Positions 25,931 through 33,956 of a DNA stretch of 64,000 nt are shown here, one piece after another. This DNA is from Vulcaniibacterium thermophilum. GTDB lineage: Bacteria; Pseudomonadota; Gammaproteobacteria; Xanthomonadales; Xanthomonadaceae. A program made the position numbers and the translations under genes. Location: NCBI RefSeq assembly GCF_007923255.1, contig NZ_VOHJ01000004.1, positions 62,001 to 126,000 on the forward strand, given 5' to 3'. The notes below the pieces were generated by a model, which did not search any database, was not told the origin of the DNA, and saw only the letters and a program-made list of their open reading frames with translations. Numbering within the stretch: position 1 is the stretch's first letter; each line of letters starts with the position of its first letter.

Positions 25931-27157
25931 TCATCCCGGTCGTCCGTCGGCGCGCGGCGCCAGATAGATCCGCCCCAGCCGCACGATCCACGGCGCCAGT
26001 GCCACCAGCCAGCCGGCCGCGGACAGCGCTTGCCAGGTCATGCCGTCGTCCGCCAGCTCCGCGCCCAGACGCATCAGCGTCACGCCCTGGATCGCCCAGA
26101 ACGCGTACCACGCCACCTTCGGCATCACCAGCGGCCGGCCGGAGTGGCCCTGGGTGACGCGGGTGACCATCGCGATCAGCACGCTGCCGAAAAAGCCCAC
26201 GAACAGCGCGTGCGCCGGCGCGCGGCCGAGCAGGAACGCGCCGCTGGCGGCGTAGACGAGGCTCTGCCCCGCGTACAGCGCGAACGCCACGGGCAGCCAC
26301 AGCAGGCCGAGGAACAGCACGCGCAGGAGGCCCGGGGCCGCCCCGCGCGGCCACCAGCGCGCCAGCGCCAGCAGCGTCAGCGCGAGCAGGCCCAGATCCG
26401 GCAGCCACAGCCAGGCGTAGCCGTGCACCAGTTCCAGCCCCAGGTGCGCGAGCGCAAGCGCGAGGACCGCGCCCAGCAGCCAGAACGGGCGCCACATCGT
26501 GTAGCCCTGGACCGCGTTGCCGGCGAAGAACGGGAACATGCGGTGGGCGACGGTGAAGTAGATCGGCAGCAGGAAGCCGAAGCTGCCGATCTTGATCGCG
26601 GCGAACGCCCACGACGGCGATGCCCCGAGCAGGAACGCCAGCCACCCGCCCAGCCCGATCAGCCCCAGCCACAACGCCCCGAAGCAGGCGCGCGCGTGCC
26701 AGGTCGCGCCGCGCTCCTGCCACAGCAGCGGAGCCAGCGCCGACAGCGCGGCCAGCCAGCCGGCCAGCGTCATCAGGGTGCCCACCAGCACGCCCGCGTC
26801 CCAGCCCAGCGCGCCCAGCAGCGTGACGATCTGCCCGCCGAACAGGCCGGCGCCGACCGGCACGTAGCGCCAGCGGTCCGGTTCCGGCAGTCCCATCCAG
26901 CGCGGGAACACGGTCAGCAGGAAGCCGAAGATGAAGCTGGCCAGCATCTGGTACTGCATCACGAACGCATGCAGCCAGCCGGCGTAAGGCTCCGGCTGCG
27001 GATAGCCCGCGATCCAGCCGCGCGCGGCGGCCAGCCAGCCGAACCACCACAGCATCGCCAGCAGCACGTTGCTGGCGCCGACGAAGAACATCAGCCGGTG
27101 AGGCGCGGCGGCGAGCAGGCGGGGCGAGAGCGGGCGAGGCGGCGTGGCGGTCTGCAT
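25931..27157 (-). CDS. nnrS: NnrS heme-copper membrane protein (nitrosative stress)
   Basis: A 408-residue polytopic membrane protein with about 12 helices, NnrS family, which relieves nitric-oxide-linked metabolic stress in denitrifiers. Conserved segments: APHRLMFFVGASNVLLAMLWW, WLHAFVMQYQMLASFIFGFLLTVFPRWMG, FTVAHRMFPFFAGNAVQGY, and VTRVTQGHSGRPLVMPKVAW near the end, with histidines that could bind heme or copper. The ATG at 27157 is preferred over one at 27175, because the -10 hexamer GATACT (27165-27170) would start the mRNA at that ATG and no ribosome-binding site is present; the messenger looks leaderless. Followed by sirB2. Confidence 0.93.
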   Translation of the reverse strand: MQTATPPRPLSPRLLAAAPHRLMFFVGASNVLLAMLWWFGWLAAARGWIAGYPQPEPYAGWLHAFVMQYQMLASFIFGFLLTVFPRWMGLPEPDRWRYVPVGAGLFGGQIVTLLGALGWDAGVLVGTLMTLAGWLAALSALAPLLWQERGATWHARACFGALWLGLIGLGGWLAFLLGASPSWAFAAIKIGSFGFLLPIYFTVAHRMFPFFAGNAVQGYTMWRPFWLLGAVLALALAHLGLELVHGYAWLWLPDLGLLALTLLALARWWPRGAAPGLLRVLFLGLLWLPVAFALYAGQSLVYAASGAFLLGRAPAHALFVGFFGSVLIAMVTRVTQGHSGRPLVMPKVAWYAFWAIQGVTLMRLGAELADDGMTWQALSAAGWLVALAPWIVRLGRIYLAPRADGRPG

Positions 27158-27192
27158 GCGCCGCAGTATCCGCATCGCGCGTGCAGGGCACC

Positions 27193-27206
27193 TTGATCTG
27201 GATCAG
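27193..27206 (-). promoter_or_regulatory. FNR/ANR box of nnrS-sirB2
   Basis: TTGATCTGGATCAG (on the minus strand CTGATCCAGATCAA), one mismatch. GATACT begins 22 nt downstream and is followed after 7 nt by the nnrS ATG at 27157, so the transcript should start at or next to the start codon. Confidence 0.9.
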
Positions 27207-27230
27207 CCGCGTCGGACGGCGCGTCTTCGC

Positions 27231-27701
27231 AGGGGGGGCTTTCCTCTCCTCCCCTACGAATGCAGGGGGAGGTCGGGAGGGGGTTGCGCAGAATCCGAGG
27301 CGCGGTGGCCTCGCCGACACCATCCCCACCCAGCCCTCCCCTTGAAGGGGGGTAGGCTCCTCCCCCTGCGAATGCAGGGGGAGGCCGCAAGGCACTCCTC
27401 CCCTTGCTCGCGCAGCGAGCAGGGGGAGGTGGGGAGGGGGTTGCTCGGCAGCCGACGCACTGCGGGTCACCAACGCAACCCCACCCAACCCTCCCCTGTA
27501 AACAGGGGAGGGCTCTCCTCCCCCTGCGAATGCAGGGGGAGGCCGGGAGGGGGTTGCGTGGTCCCTGCCGGATTGCAGCCGCAGCATGCTCCCGGCCCGC
27601 AGCGACCACTCCTCCCCTTGCCCGCGTAGCGAGCAGGGGGAGGTGGGGAGGGGGTGCTCGGCAGCCGACGCACCGCGGGGCGCCGGCGCAACCCTGCCGA
27701 A
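27231..27701. repeat. Mosaic of GC-rich palindromes between nnrS and norB
   Basis: This stretch has no convincing gene. It contains at least three copies of a palindrome with arms CTCCCCCTGC/GCAGGGGGAG around GAAT or a variant (near 27248, 27358, 27515), two with TTGCTCGCGTAGCGAGCAGG-type arms (27404 and 27616, the second imperfect), one with CCCTCCCCTGT/ACAGGGGAGGG (27489-27512) and one CCCTCCCCTTGAAGGGG (27331). Spacers such as GGCAGCCGACGCAC and GTTGCGTGGTCCCTGCCG recur between them. The same elements recur at 30260 and 36876. Confidence 0.85.
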
Positions 27702-27732
27702 CAAAAAAGAGCCCCGGCCAAGGCCGGGGCTC
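27702..27732 (-). terminator. Rho-independent terminator of norB
   Basis: An 11-bp perfect stem GAGCCCCGGCC/GGCCGGGGCTC with an AA/TT loop, followed on the minus strand by six T residues (27703-27708 are A on the plus strand). It begins 16 nt after the norB stop codon. A textbook intrinsic terminator. Confidence 0.92.
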
Positions 27733-27748
27733 GCAGGACGGCACGCGA

Positions 27749-30067
27749 TCAGCGATCGGTTTCGGTCACGCCGCCGCCGACCTCCTCGCGTCGCGGCGCC
27801 ACCCAGAGCCGGAACACGAACCAGGTCAGGGCGAGCGCGCCGATGCTGAACACCGTGTCCCCCGGCACGCGCAGCCACACCAGCATGTCGACGATCGGCT
27901 TCTGCATGAAATCGGCCGAACGCGCATACCAGTAGCCGTGCTCGATCGCCGCCAGCAACTGCAGCGTGCCCAGCGGCAGCAGGGTCAGCAGCGCCATCAG
28001 GCCCAGGCCGATGTTGAACGACCAGAACGAGATCTTCAGCGCCCGCGTATCCCAGCGCATCTGGCCGCGCAGCCCGCGCAGGCTGAACAGCAGCAGGGCG
28101 ATGCCGAGCATGCCGTACACGCCGAACAGCGCGGTGTGGCCGTGCAGCGGCGTCAGATTCAGGCCCTGCATGAAGTACAGCGACAGCGGCGGATTGATGA
28201 GGAAGCCGAACAGGCCGGCGCCCACCAGGTTCCAGAACGACACCGCGATGAAGAACAGGATCGGCCACTTGTAGCGGACCATCCACGGCGTCGCCTTGCC
28301 CAGCTTGTAGGTGTGGTAGGCCTCGAAGCCGATGTAGGCCAGCGGCACCACTTCCAGCGCGCTGAAGCTCGCGCCCAGCGCCACCACCGCGGTCGGCGTG
28401 CCGACGAAGTAGAGGTGGTGCAGCGTGCCCAGCACGCCGCCGGCGAGGAAGATCACCGTGGCGAACAGCACCGCCACCGTCGCCGTGTGCGCGCGGATCA
28501 GGCCGAGCCGGACGAAGATCAGCGACATCACCGCGGCGGCGAACACCTCGAAGAAGCCCTCCACCCACAGGTGCACCAGCCACCAGCGCCAGTACTCCAC
28601 CTCGCTGATGTGCGTGTGCTCGCCCCACATCAGCGCCGAGGCGAAGAACAGACCGATGGCGACGGTGGACAGGAACATCAGCCCGACGATCGACTTGGTG
28701 TCGCTCTTGGGCCCGCGCAGCACCGGCCACAGCGCCCGGCCGACCAGCGTCAGCCACAGGATCAGGCCGATGAACAGGAACCACTGCCAGAAGCGGCCCA
28801 TGTCGGCGTATTCCCAGCCCTGGTGGCCGAACCAGAAGTTGTTCTCCAGCCCCAGCTTCTGCATCACCGCCATCCACTGCCCGGCGAAGGAACCGACGAC
28901 GATGATCAGCAGACACACGAACAGGAAGTTCACCCCGAGACGCTGGAACTTCGGCTCGTGCCCGGAGAGCGCCGGCGCGATGTACAGGCCGGTGCCGAGC
29001 CAGGCCACCGCGATCCACAGCACCGCCAGTTGCGTGTGCCAGGTGCGGGTGATCGAGTAGGGCAGCACTTCCGACAGCGCGAAGCCGTACGCCTCCTGGC
29101 CTTCGACCTGGTAGTGCGCGGTGATCGCGCCCAGCAGGATCTGCACCAGGAACAGCGCCAGCACCACCCAGAAGTACTTGGCGGTGGCGCGCATCGACGG
29201 CGTCACCCGCAGCGTCGCCAGCGGATCGCTGGCCGGGAAGGTGTGGTGCTCCTCCTGGTGCGTGCGCGCGTGGTGCCAGCCGAGCAGGCCGATGCCCGCC
29301 AGCAGGAACAGCACCGAGAACGCCGACCACACCCACAGCGACGGCGGCGGCGTGTTGCCCACCAGCGGCTCGCTCGGCCAGTTGTTGGTGTAGGTGACGC
29401 GCTTGTCCACCACGCCGGGCTGGCTCGGGGCGAGCGTGTCGCCGGCGGCGCCGCCGCGTTCCGTGGTGGCCGCCCACGCCGTCCACCAGAAGAACGCGGT
29501 CAGCGCGCGCCGGTGGTCGGCGGCGGGGACCGTGTCGTTCTTCATCGCGTAGGCCTCGCGCAGCGAGGCGGTGGCCGGGTCGTTGCCGAACAGGCTCTCG
29601 TAGTGCGCGGCGACGTTGGAGATCGCCGCCACCCGGTCTTCGTCCAGGGTGATGGTGCCGGTCGCGGGATCGTAAGTGTTCTTGCGCATCATCGGCTGCA
29701 GGCGCGCCTGCAGCATGCCCTGCTCCTCGGGCGTGAGCGCATGGAAGTTCGCCGCGCCCTCCTGCCGCGCCCAGATGTCGAGCACGCCGAGCGCCTCGCG
29801 GTGCAGCCAGTCGGCGCTCCAGTCCGGCGCGACGTAGCCGCCGTGCCCCCAGATCGAGCCGAGCTGCATGCCGCCGATCGACTGCCACACCTGACGGCCC
29901 TTCTCGATGTCGGCGCGGGTGTAGATCACCTGACCGCTCTCGCTCACCACGCGTTCGGGCACGGGCGGTGCGGCGCGGAAGATCTCTCCTCCGGCCCACA
30001 GCAGCACGCCGAACGAGACGATGAGCAGGGCCGCAAGGCCCAGCCACAACTTTCTCGTATTACCCAT
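27749..30067 (-). CDS. norB: Quinol-dependent nitric oxide reductase (qNorB)
   Basis: A 772-residue inner-membrane enzyme reducing 2 NO to N2O with quinol electrons. The N-terminal extension (about 40-220) resembles a cytochrome c domain without a CxxCH heme site, the mark of the single-subunit quinol form; no norC is adjacent. About 14 helices follow, with metal ligands and catalytic glutamates in WWLVHLWVEGFFEVFAA, LHHLYFVGTPTAVVALG, and TPLHGHTALFGVYGMLG. The start is the ATG at 30067 with GGGAGGAACC in front; longer in-frame ORF upstream is repeat DNA. An FNR box lies 55-68 nt upstream, and a strong terminator follows. It removes the NO made by NirK. Confidence 0.97.
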   Translation of the reverse strand: MGNTRKLWLGLAALLIVSFGVLLWAGGEIFRAAPPVPERVVSESGQVIYTRADIEKGRQVWQSIGGMQLGSIWGHGGYVAPDWSADWLHREALGVLDIWARQEGAANFHALTPEEQGMLQARLQPMMRKNTYDPATGTITLDEDRVAAISNVAAHYESLFGNDPATASLREAYAMKNDTVPAADHRRALTAFFWWTAWAATTERGGAAGDTLAPSQPGVVDKRVTYTNNWPSEPLVGNTPPPSLWVWSAFSVLFLLAGIGLLGWHHARTHQEEHHTFPASDPLATLRVTPSMRATAKYFWVVLALFLVQILLGAITAHYQVEGQEAYGFALSEVLPYSITRTWHTQLAVLWIAVAWLGTGLYIAPALSGHEPKFQRLGVNFLFVCLLIIVVGSFAGQWMAVMQKLGLENNFWFGHQGWEYADMGRFWQWFLFIGLILWLTLVGRALWPVLRGPKSDTKSIVGLMFLSTVAIGLFFASALMWGEHTHISEVEYWRWWLVHLWVEGFFEVFAAAVMSLIFVRLGLIRAHTATVAVLFATVIFLAGGVLGTLHHLYFVGTPTAVVALGASFSALEVVPLAYIGFEAYHTYKLGKATPWMVRYKWPILFFIAVSFWNLVGAGLFGFLINPPLSLYFMQGLNLTPLHGHTALFGVYGMLGIALLLFSLRGLRGQMRWDTRALKISFWSFNIGLGLMALLTLLPLGTLQLLAAIEHGYWYARSADFMQKPIVDMLVWLRVPGDTVFSIGALALTWFVFRLWVAPRREEVGGGVTETDR

Positions 30068-30121
30068 GACGGTTCCTCCCAGGATCGCGGCCAGCATGCG
30101 CGTCCGGCCGGTACGGGCGCA

Positions 30122-30135
30122 TTGACCCAGATCAA
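30122..30135 (-). promoter_or_regulatory. FNR/ANR box of norB
   Basis: TTGACCCAGATCAA (one arm TTGAC). CATGCT, the same hexamer as at nirK, begins 23 nt downstream on the minus strand, giving a leader of about 20 nt to the norB ATG. Confidence 0.88.
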
Positions 30136-30259
30136 CCTGACGCTCGATGCAGGCTGACCGCGGCGTCGTGAAGGAAGCGGCCATGCAGCGTGTCCGTCGC
30201 GTCGCACGCAACGCGGCGCGACGCGGTTTCCTGGCGTGCGCACAAGGCAGGCGCTTTTG

Positions 30260-30908
30260 CTCCTCCCCCTGCGAATGCAGGGGGAGGTGGGGAGGGGGTG
30301 CGCGGCAGCCGACGCACCGCGGGTCACCGACGCAACCCCACCCAACCCTCCCCTGTAAACAGGGGAGGGCTTTACTCCTCCCCCTGCGAATGCAGGGGGA
30401 GGCCGGGAGGGGGTTGCGTGGTCCCTGCCGGATTGCAGCCGCTGCATGCTCCCGGCCCACAGCGACCACTCCCTTTGCTCGCGTAGCGAGCAGGGGGAGG
30501 TGGGGAGGAGGTGCGCGGCAGCCGACGCACCGCGAGTCACCGACGCAACCCCACCCAACCCTCCCCTGTAAACAGGGGAGGGCTTTACTCCTCCCCCTGC
30601 GAATGCAGGGGGAGGCCGGGGGGGGTTGCGTGGTCCCTGCGGCATTGCAGCCGCCGCATGCTCCCGGCCTGCAGCGACCACTCCTCCCCTTGCTCGCGTA
30701 GCGAGCAGGGGGAGGTGGGGAGGGTTTGCGCGGCAGCCGACGCACCGCGGGTCACCGACGCAACCCCACCCAACCCTCCCCTGTAAACAGGGGAGGGCTT
30801 TCTCCTCCCCCTGCGAATGCAGGGGGAGGCCGGGAGGGGGTTGCACGGAATCCGACGCAGCGGCGGCCCTCAACACCATCCCCACCCGACCCTTGGAAGG
30901 GGGGGCTT
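30260..30908. repeat. Tandem palindrome-mosaic repeat, units of about 213 bp, between norB and anr
   Basis: Two full units (30375-30587 and 30588-30801) follow one another, preceded by a shorter unit (30260-30374) that lacks the middle part and followed by a partial one. Each full unit holds three palindromes in fixed order: CTCCCCCTGC-GAAT-GCAGGGGGAG, TTGCTCGC-GTA-GCGAGCA, and CCCTCCCCTGT-AA-ACAGGGGAGGG, joined by conserved spacers. No convincing gene is present in 30136-30929; plus-strand ORFs here are repeat translations. The repeats lie between the norB promoter and the 3' end of anr. Confidence 0.9.
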
Positions 30909-30929
30909 TGGAAGCGAGGGCTCTACGCC

Positions 30930-31682
30930 TCAGCCGCGCAGCACCGGCGCGGCCAGGGCCTCGAGCGCGGCGCGGTCGAGCAGCTCCATCTCGCGACGGT
31001 CCACCCGCAGCAACCCTTCCTGCTGCAGGCGCTTGAGCACACGGCTCACGGTCTCGGGCGCCAGCCGCAGGTAGTTGGCGATGTCGGTGCGCGCCATCGT
31101 GAGCTGGAAGCGGGTGGGCGAGTAGCCGCGCGCGGCCAGCCGGCGCGAGAAGCCGATCAGGAACGCGGCCAGCCGCTGCTCGGCCGACCAGTCGCCCGCC
31201 AGCAGGGCGGCGCGGCCGATGTCGCGGCTGAGCAGGCGGAACAGTTGCTGCTGAAGCCCCGGCACGCGCGCGGCCAGCACCGCGATCTTGGGGAACGAGA
31301 ACCGGCACAGCATCACCGTATCCAGCGCCACCGCATTGCACGGGTACTGCTCGCTGTCGATGGCGCTCAGCCCGATCACCTCGCCCGGCAGGTGGAAGCC
31401 GAGCACGTGCTCGCGCCCCTCGCTGTCGATCACGTAGGTCTTCACCGTGCCGGCGCGCACCGCGGCGATCGCGTCGAACGGATCGCCCTCGCGGAACACG
31501 TGCTCGCCGGCGTGCAGCGGGCCGACGTGTTCGACCAGCACGTGCAGATCGCGCAGCGCCGACTTGTCCATGCCCTGCGACAGGCAGGCCTGCGAGAACG
31601 CGCAGGTCGAGCAGAAATGCAGCGCATCGCCGTCGTCCGGCAGCGTGCGCGCATCGGTACGCGGAAAGGCCGCGGTGTTCAC
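30930..31682 (-). CDS. anr: Fnr/Anr oxygen-sensing transcriptional regulator
   Basis: A 250-residue CRP/FNR-family regulator that loses DNA binding when O2 breaks its [4Fe-4S] cluster. Cluster cysteines: C-x2-C-x5-C in HFCSTCAFSQACLSQG at the N-terminus plus Cys in SEQYPCNAVAL, the FNR/Anr pattern. A cyclic-nucleotide-like beta-roll (about 50-150) is followed by a helix-turn-helix with TRTDIANYLRLAPETVSRVLKRL; E-x2-S-R is the FNR recognition helix that reads TTGAT. GTG 31682 is preferred: GGAGG stands 8 nt before it, whereas an upstream GTG at 31715 has no such site. It lies 22 nt after hemN, so it is probably read from the hemN FNR-box promoter. Confidence 0.95.
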   Translation of the reverse strand: MNTAAFPRTDARTLPDDGDALHFCSTCAFSQACLSQGMDKSALRDLHVLVEHVGPLHAGEHVFREGDPFDAIAAVRAGTVKTYVIDSEGREHVLGFHLPGEVIGLSAIDSEQYPCNAVALDTVMLCRFSFPKIAVLAARVPGLQQQLFRLLSRDIGRAALLAGDWSAEQRLAAFLIGFSRRLAARGYSPTRFQLTMARTDIANYLRLAPETVSRVLKRLQQEGLLRVDRREMELLDRAALEALAAPVLRG

Positions 31683-31704
31683 CGGGAGCGCCTCCGGGGC
31701 CGGA

Positions 31705-33105
31705 TCAGATGGCACGCGAGAACCGGGGCGTGGCGAGTTCCGCGGGCTGCTCGAGGTAGCGGTCGAAGCACATGGCGATGTTACGCAACAGCAGGCGGCC
31801 TGCGGGCGTCACCGCGATCCGTTCCGGCTCCCGGCGCACCAGGCCGTCCTCGGCCAGCGGCGCCAGTTTGTCCAGCGCGCCGGCGAAGTAGCGGTCGAAA
31901 TCGATCGCATAGCGCCGCTCGAGCGCGCGCACCGGGATCTCGCCCTGGCACATCAGGGTCTGGATCAGGTCGGCGCGCAACTGGTCGTCCTCGCTCAGGC
32001 GCAGGCCGCGGAACACCGGCAGGCGGCCTTCGTCGAGCGCGGCCTGCCAGCCCGGCAGATCGCGGTGGTTCTGGCTGAAGCTGTCGCCGATGTGGCTGAT
32101 CGCGCTGACGCCGAAACCGATCAGGTCGCTGTCGGCGTGCGTGGTGTAGCCCATGAAGTTGCGGTGCAGCCCGCCGCGTGCCTGCGCCTGGGCGAGATCG
32201 TCGTCGGGCAGGGCGAAGTGGTCCATGCCGATGTAGACGTAGCCCGCTGCGGTGAGCTTCTCGATCGCCAGCCGCAGCAGCGCCAGCTTGGTCGCCGCGT
32301 CCGGAAGGTCGGCCGCCTCGATCTGCCGCTGCGGGCGGAACAGGTGCGGCATGTGCGCGTAGCTGTAGATCGCCAGCCGGTCGGGGCGGATCGCCACCAC
32401 CTCGTCGAGCGTGCGCCCGAACCCGTCCAGCGTCTGCTTCGGCAGACCGTAGATCAGGTCGATGTTCACCGAGCGGAAGCCGTTGGCGCGGCAGGCGTCC
32501 ACCACCGCGCGGGTCTGCTCGATGCTCTGGATGCGGTTGACCGCCGCCTGCACCGCCGGGTCGAAGTCCTGCACGCCCAGGCTGGCGCGGTTGAAGCCGA
32601 TCGCCGCCAGTTCCGCCACCGCCTCCGGCGTGATGAAGCGCGGGTCCAGCTCGATCGAGATGTCGCGCTCGCGGCTTTCGGCGAAGTGGAAGTGGCTGCG
32701 CAGGGTATCGACCACCTCGCGCAGTTGCGCGGCGGTGAGGAAGTTCGGCGTGCCGCCGCCGAAGTGGAGCTGGATCACCTCGCGGTCGCGGTCGAACAGC
32801 GGCGCCATCAGTGCGATCTCGCGGTACAACCGGGCCAGATACGGCTCCGAGCGCGACTTGTCGCGCGTGATGACGCGGTTGCAGCCGCAGTAGAAGCAGG
32901 GGCTCTCGCAGAACGGCACGTGCACGTACAGCGACAGCCGGCGCGGGATCGGATCGCCGTTGCTGGCGCGCGCGGCTTCCTTGAGCTGCGCCTCGCCGAA
33001 ACCGGCCTGGAACTGCGGCGCGGTCGGGTACGACGTGTAGCGCGGACCGGGGCGGTCGTAACGCGTCAGCAGGGCCGGATCGAGCTGGAGCGATGACGTG
33101 TGCAT
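31705..33105 (-). CDS. hemN: Oxygen-independent coproporphyrinogen III dehydrogenase
   Basis: A 466-residue radical-SAM enzyme for the anaerobic step coproporphyrinogen III to protoporphyrinogen IX in heme synthesis. The [4Fe-4S]-SAM site is VPFCESPCFYCGCNRV (CxxxCxxC) near residue 60; further marks are the N-terminal RYDRPGPRYTSYPTAPQF, LHFGGGTPNFL, SIELDPRF, GVQDFDPAVQAAVNRIQ and IDLIYGLPKQT. Length is that of true HemN rather than shorter HemW. The -10 TACCCT (33113-33118) places the mRNA start at the ATG, with no ribosome-binding site, so the message is probably leaderless. Heme demand for cbb3, NirK cytochrome and NorB explains the grouping. Confidence 0.96.
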   Translation of the reverse strand: MHTSSLQLDPALLTRYDRPGPRYTSYPTAPQFQAGFGEAQLKEAARASNGDPIPRRLSLYVHVPFCESPCFYCGCNRVITRDKSRSEPYLARLYREIALMAPLFDRDREVIQLHFGGGTPNFLTAAQLREVVDTLRSHFHFAESRERDISIELDPRFITPEAVAELAAIGFNRASLGVQDFDPAVQAAVNRIQSIEQTRAVVDACRANGFRSVNIDLIYGLPKQTLDGFGRTLDEVVAIRPDRLAIYSYAHMPHLFRPQRQIEAADLPDAATKLALLRLAIEKLTAAGYVYIGMDHFALPDDDLAQAQARGGLHRNFMGYTTHADSDLIGFGVSAISHIGDSFSQNHRDLPGWQAALDEGRLPVFRGLRLSEDDQLRADLIQTLMCQGEIPVRALERRYAIDFDRYFAGALDKLAPLAEDGLVRREPERIAVTPAGRLLLRNIAMCFDRYLEQPAELATPRFSRAI

Positions 33106-33140
33106 GGCGCGCAGGGTAGGGGCGGGCCCGCGCGCACGTA

Positions 33141-33154
33141 TTGACCTGGATCAA
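33141..33154. promoter_or_regulatory. FNR/ANR box of hemN-anr
   Basis: TTGACCTGGATCAA (one arm TTGAC). Toward hemN, TACCCT begins 22 nt downstream and +1 falls at the hemN ATG. Toward the divergent nitroreductase gene no -10 stands at that distance; that gene has its own TAAGAT hexamer at 33204-33209. Confidence 0.9.
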
Positions 33155-33215
33155 GTGCGTGCCACCGCACCGCGCGCGGGGCGAAACCGCGCACGGCATT
33201 CATTAAGATCGTCGC

Positions 33216-33881
33216 ATGCGTTACCCGGACATGCCGTTACCCGAACTGCCCCCCATGGACGACACCGAGCGCCTGGCGCGCGCGCGTGCCTTCGCCGAGG
33301 AGATGGCGCGCCGCCGCAGCGTGCGCGAGTTCGCGCCGACGCCGGTGCCGCGCGCGGTGATCGAGGAGGCGCTGCGCGCGGCCGCCTCCGCGCCCAGCGG
33401 CGCCAACCAGCAGCCCTGGCGCTTCGTCGCGGTACAGGACCCGGCCGTCAGGCGCGCGCTGCGCGAAGCTTCGGAGGAGGCCGAGCGCGAGTTCTACCAG
33501 CACCGCGCGCCGGAGGAATGGCTGATGGCGCTGGCGCCGTTCGGAACTCACGCGGCCAAGCCGTTCCTGGAGACCGCGCCGTGGGTGATCGCGGTGTTCT
33601 ACGAGCGCTACGGCTTCGACCGCCGGGGCGAGCGCGTGCGCCGCTACTTCCCGCTGGAATCGACCGCGATCGCCACCGGCCTGCTGCTGGCCGCGCTGCA
33701 TCGCGCGGGGCTGGCGACGCTGATGTACGTCCCGGCGTCCACCGAGTTCCTCAACGACCTGCTCGGGCGCTCGCGCAACGAAATGCCGTTCGCGCTGGTG
33801 GTGACGGGGCACCCGGCGCCGCTCTGCCGCGTGCCGTCGCTGCCGCGGCTCGCGTTCGACGAGTACGCGGTGTTCCTCTGA
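33216..33881 (+). CDS. Nitroreductase family flavoprotein
   Basis: A 221-residue FMN-dependent oxidoreductase of the nitroreductase fold. FMN-contacting segments: RRRSVREFAPTPVPRAVIEEAL near residue 32, AASAPSGANQQPWRFV, and SAxx-type helix ATGLLLAALHRAGLATLMY in the C-terminal half. The natural substrate is unknown; it is also similar to the BluB/iodotyrosine deiodinase-like subgroup by its C-terminal layout. A TAAGAT hexamer ends 6 nt before the ATG, so the messenger may start at the start codon. Divergent from hemN across 110 bp. Confidence 0.88.
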   Translation: MRYPDMPLPELPPMDDTERLARARAFAEEMARRRSVREFAPTPVPRAVIEEALRAAASAPSGANQQPWRFVAVQDPAVRRALREASEEAEREFYQHRAPEEWLMALAPFGTHAAKPFLETAPWVIAVFYERYGFDRRGERVRRYFPLESTAIATGLLLAALHRAGLATLMYVPASTEFLNDLLGRSRNEMPFALVVTGHPAPLCRVPSLPRLAFDEYAVFL

Positions 33882-33956
33882 TCGGCCGCCGCGCGCGGCG
33901 GGGCTAAGATGACGCCGCGGGCCGCGGATGGCCCGCGTTCCTTGTCCGGAGAAAGC

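Noticed and set aside
27231-27701. Remnant of an insertion sequence
   Set aside because: No transposase fragment in any frame, and no terminal inverted repeats enclosing the whole stretch.
30147-30701. Plus-strand open frame of 184 codons starting near the norB promoter
   Set aside because: After about 40 codons it translates the palindromic repeats; no ribosome-binding site and no family likeness.
30260-30908. Possible CRISPR array
   Set aside because: The repeats are long palindromes with conserved, not unique, spacers of unequal length, and no cas genes are near.
31683-31715. GTG at 31715 as the anr start
   Set aside because: No ribosome-binding site before it and overlap with hemN; GTG 31682 has GGAGG at good spacing and gives the usual Fnr length.
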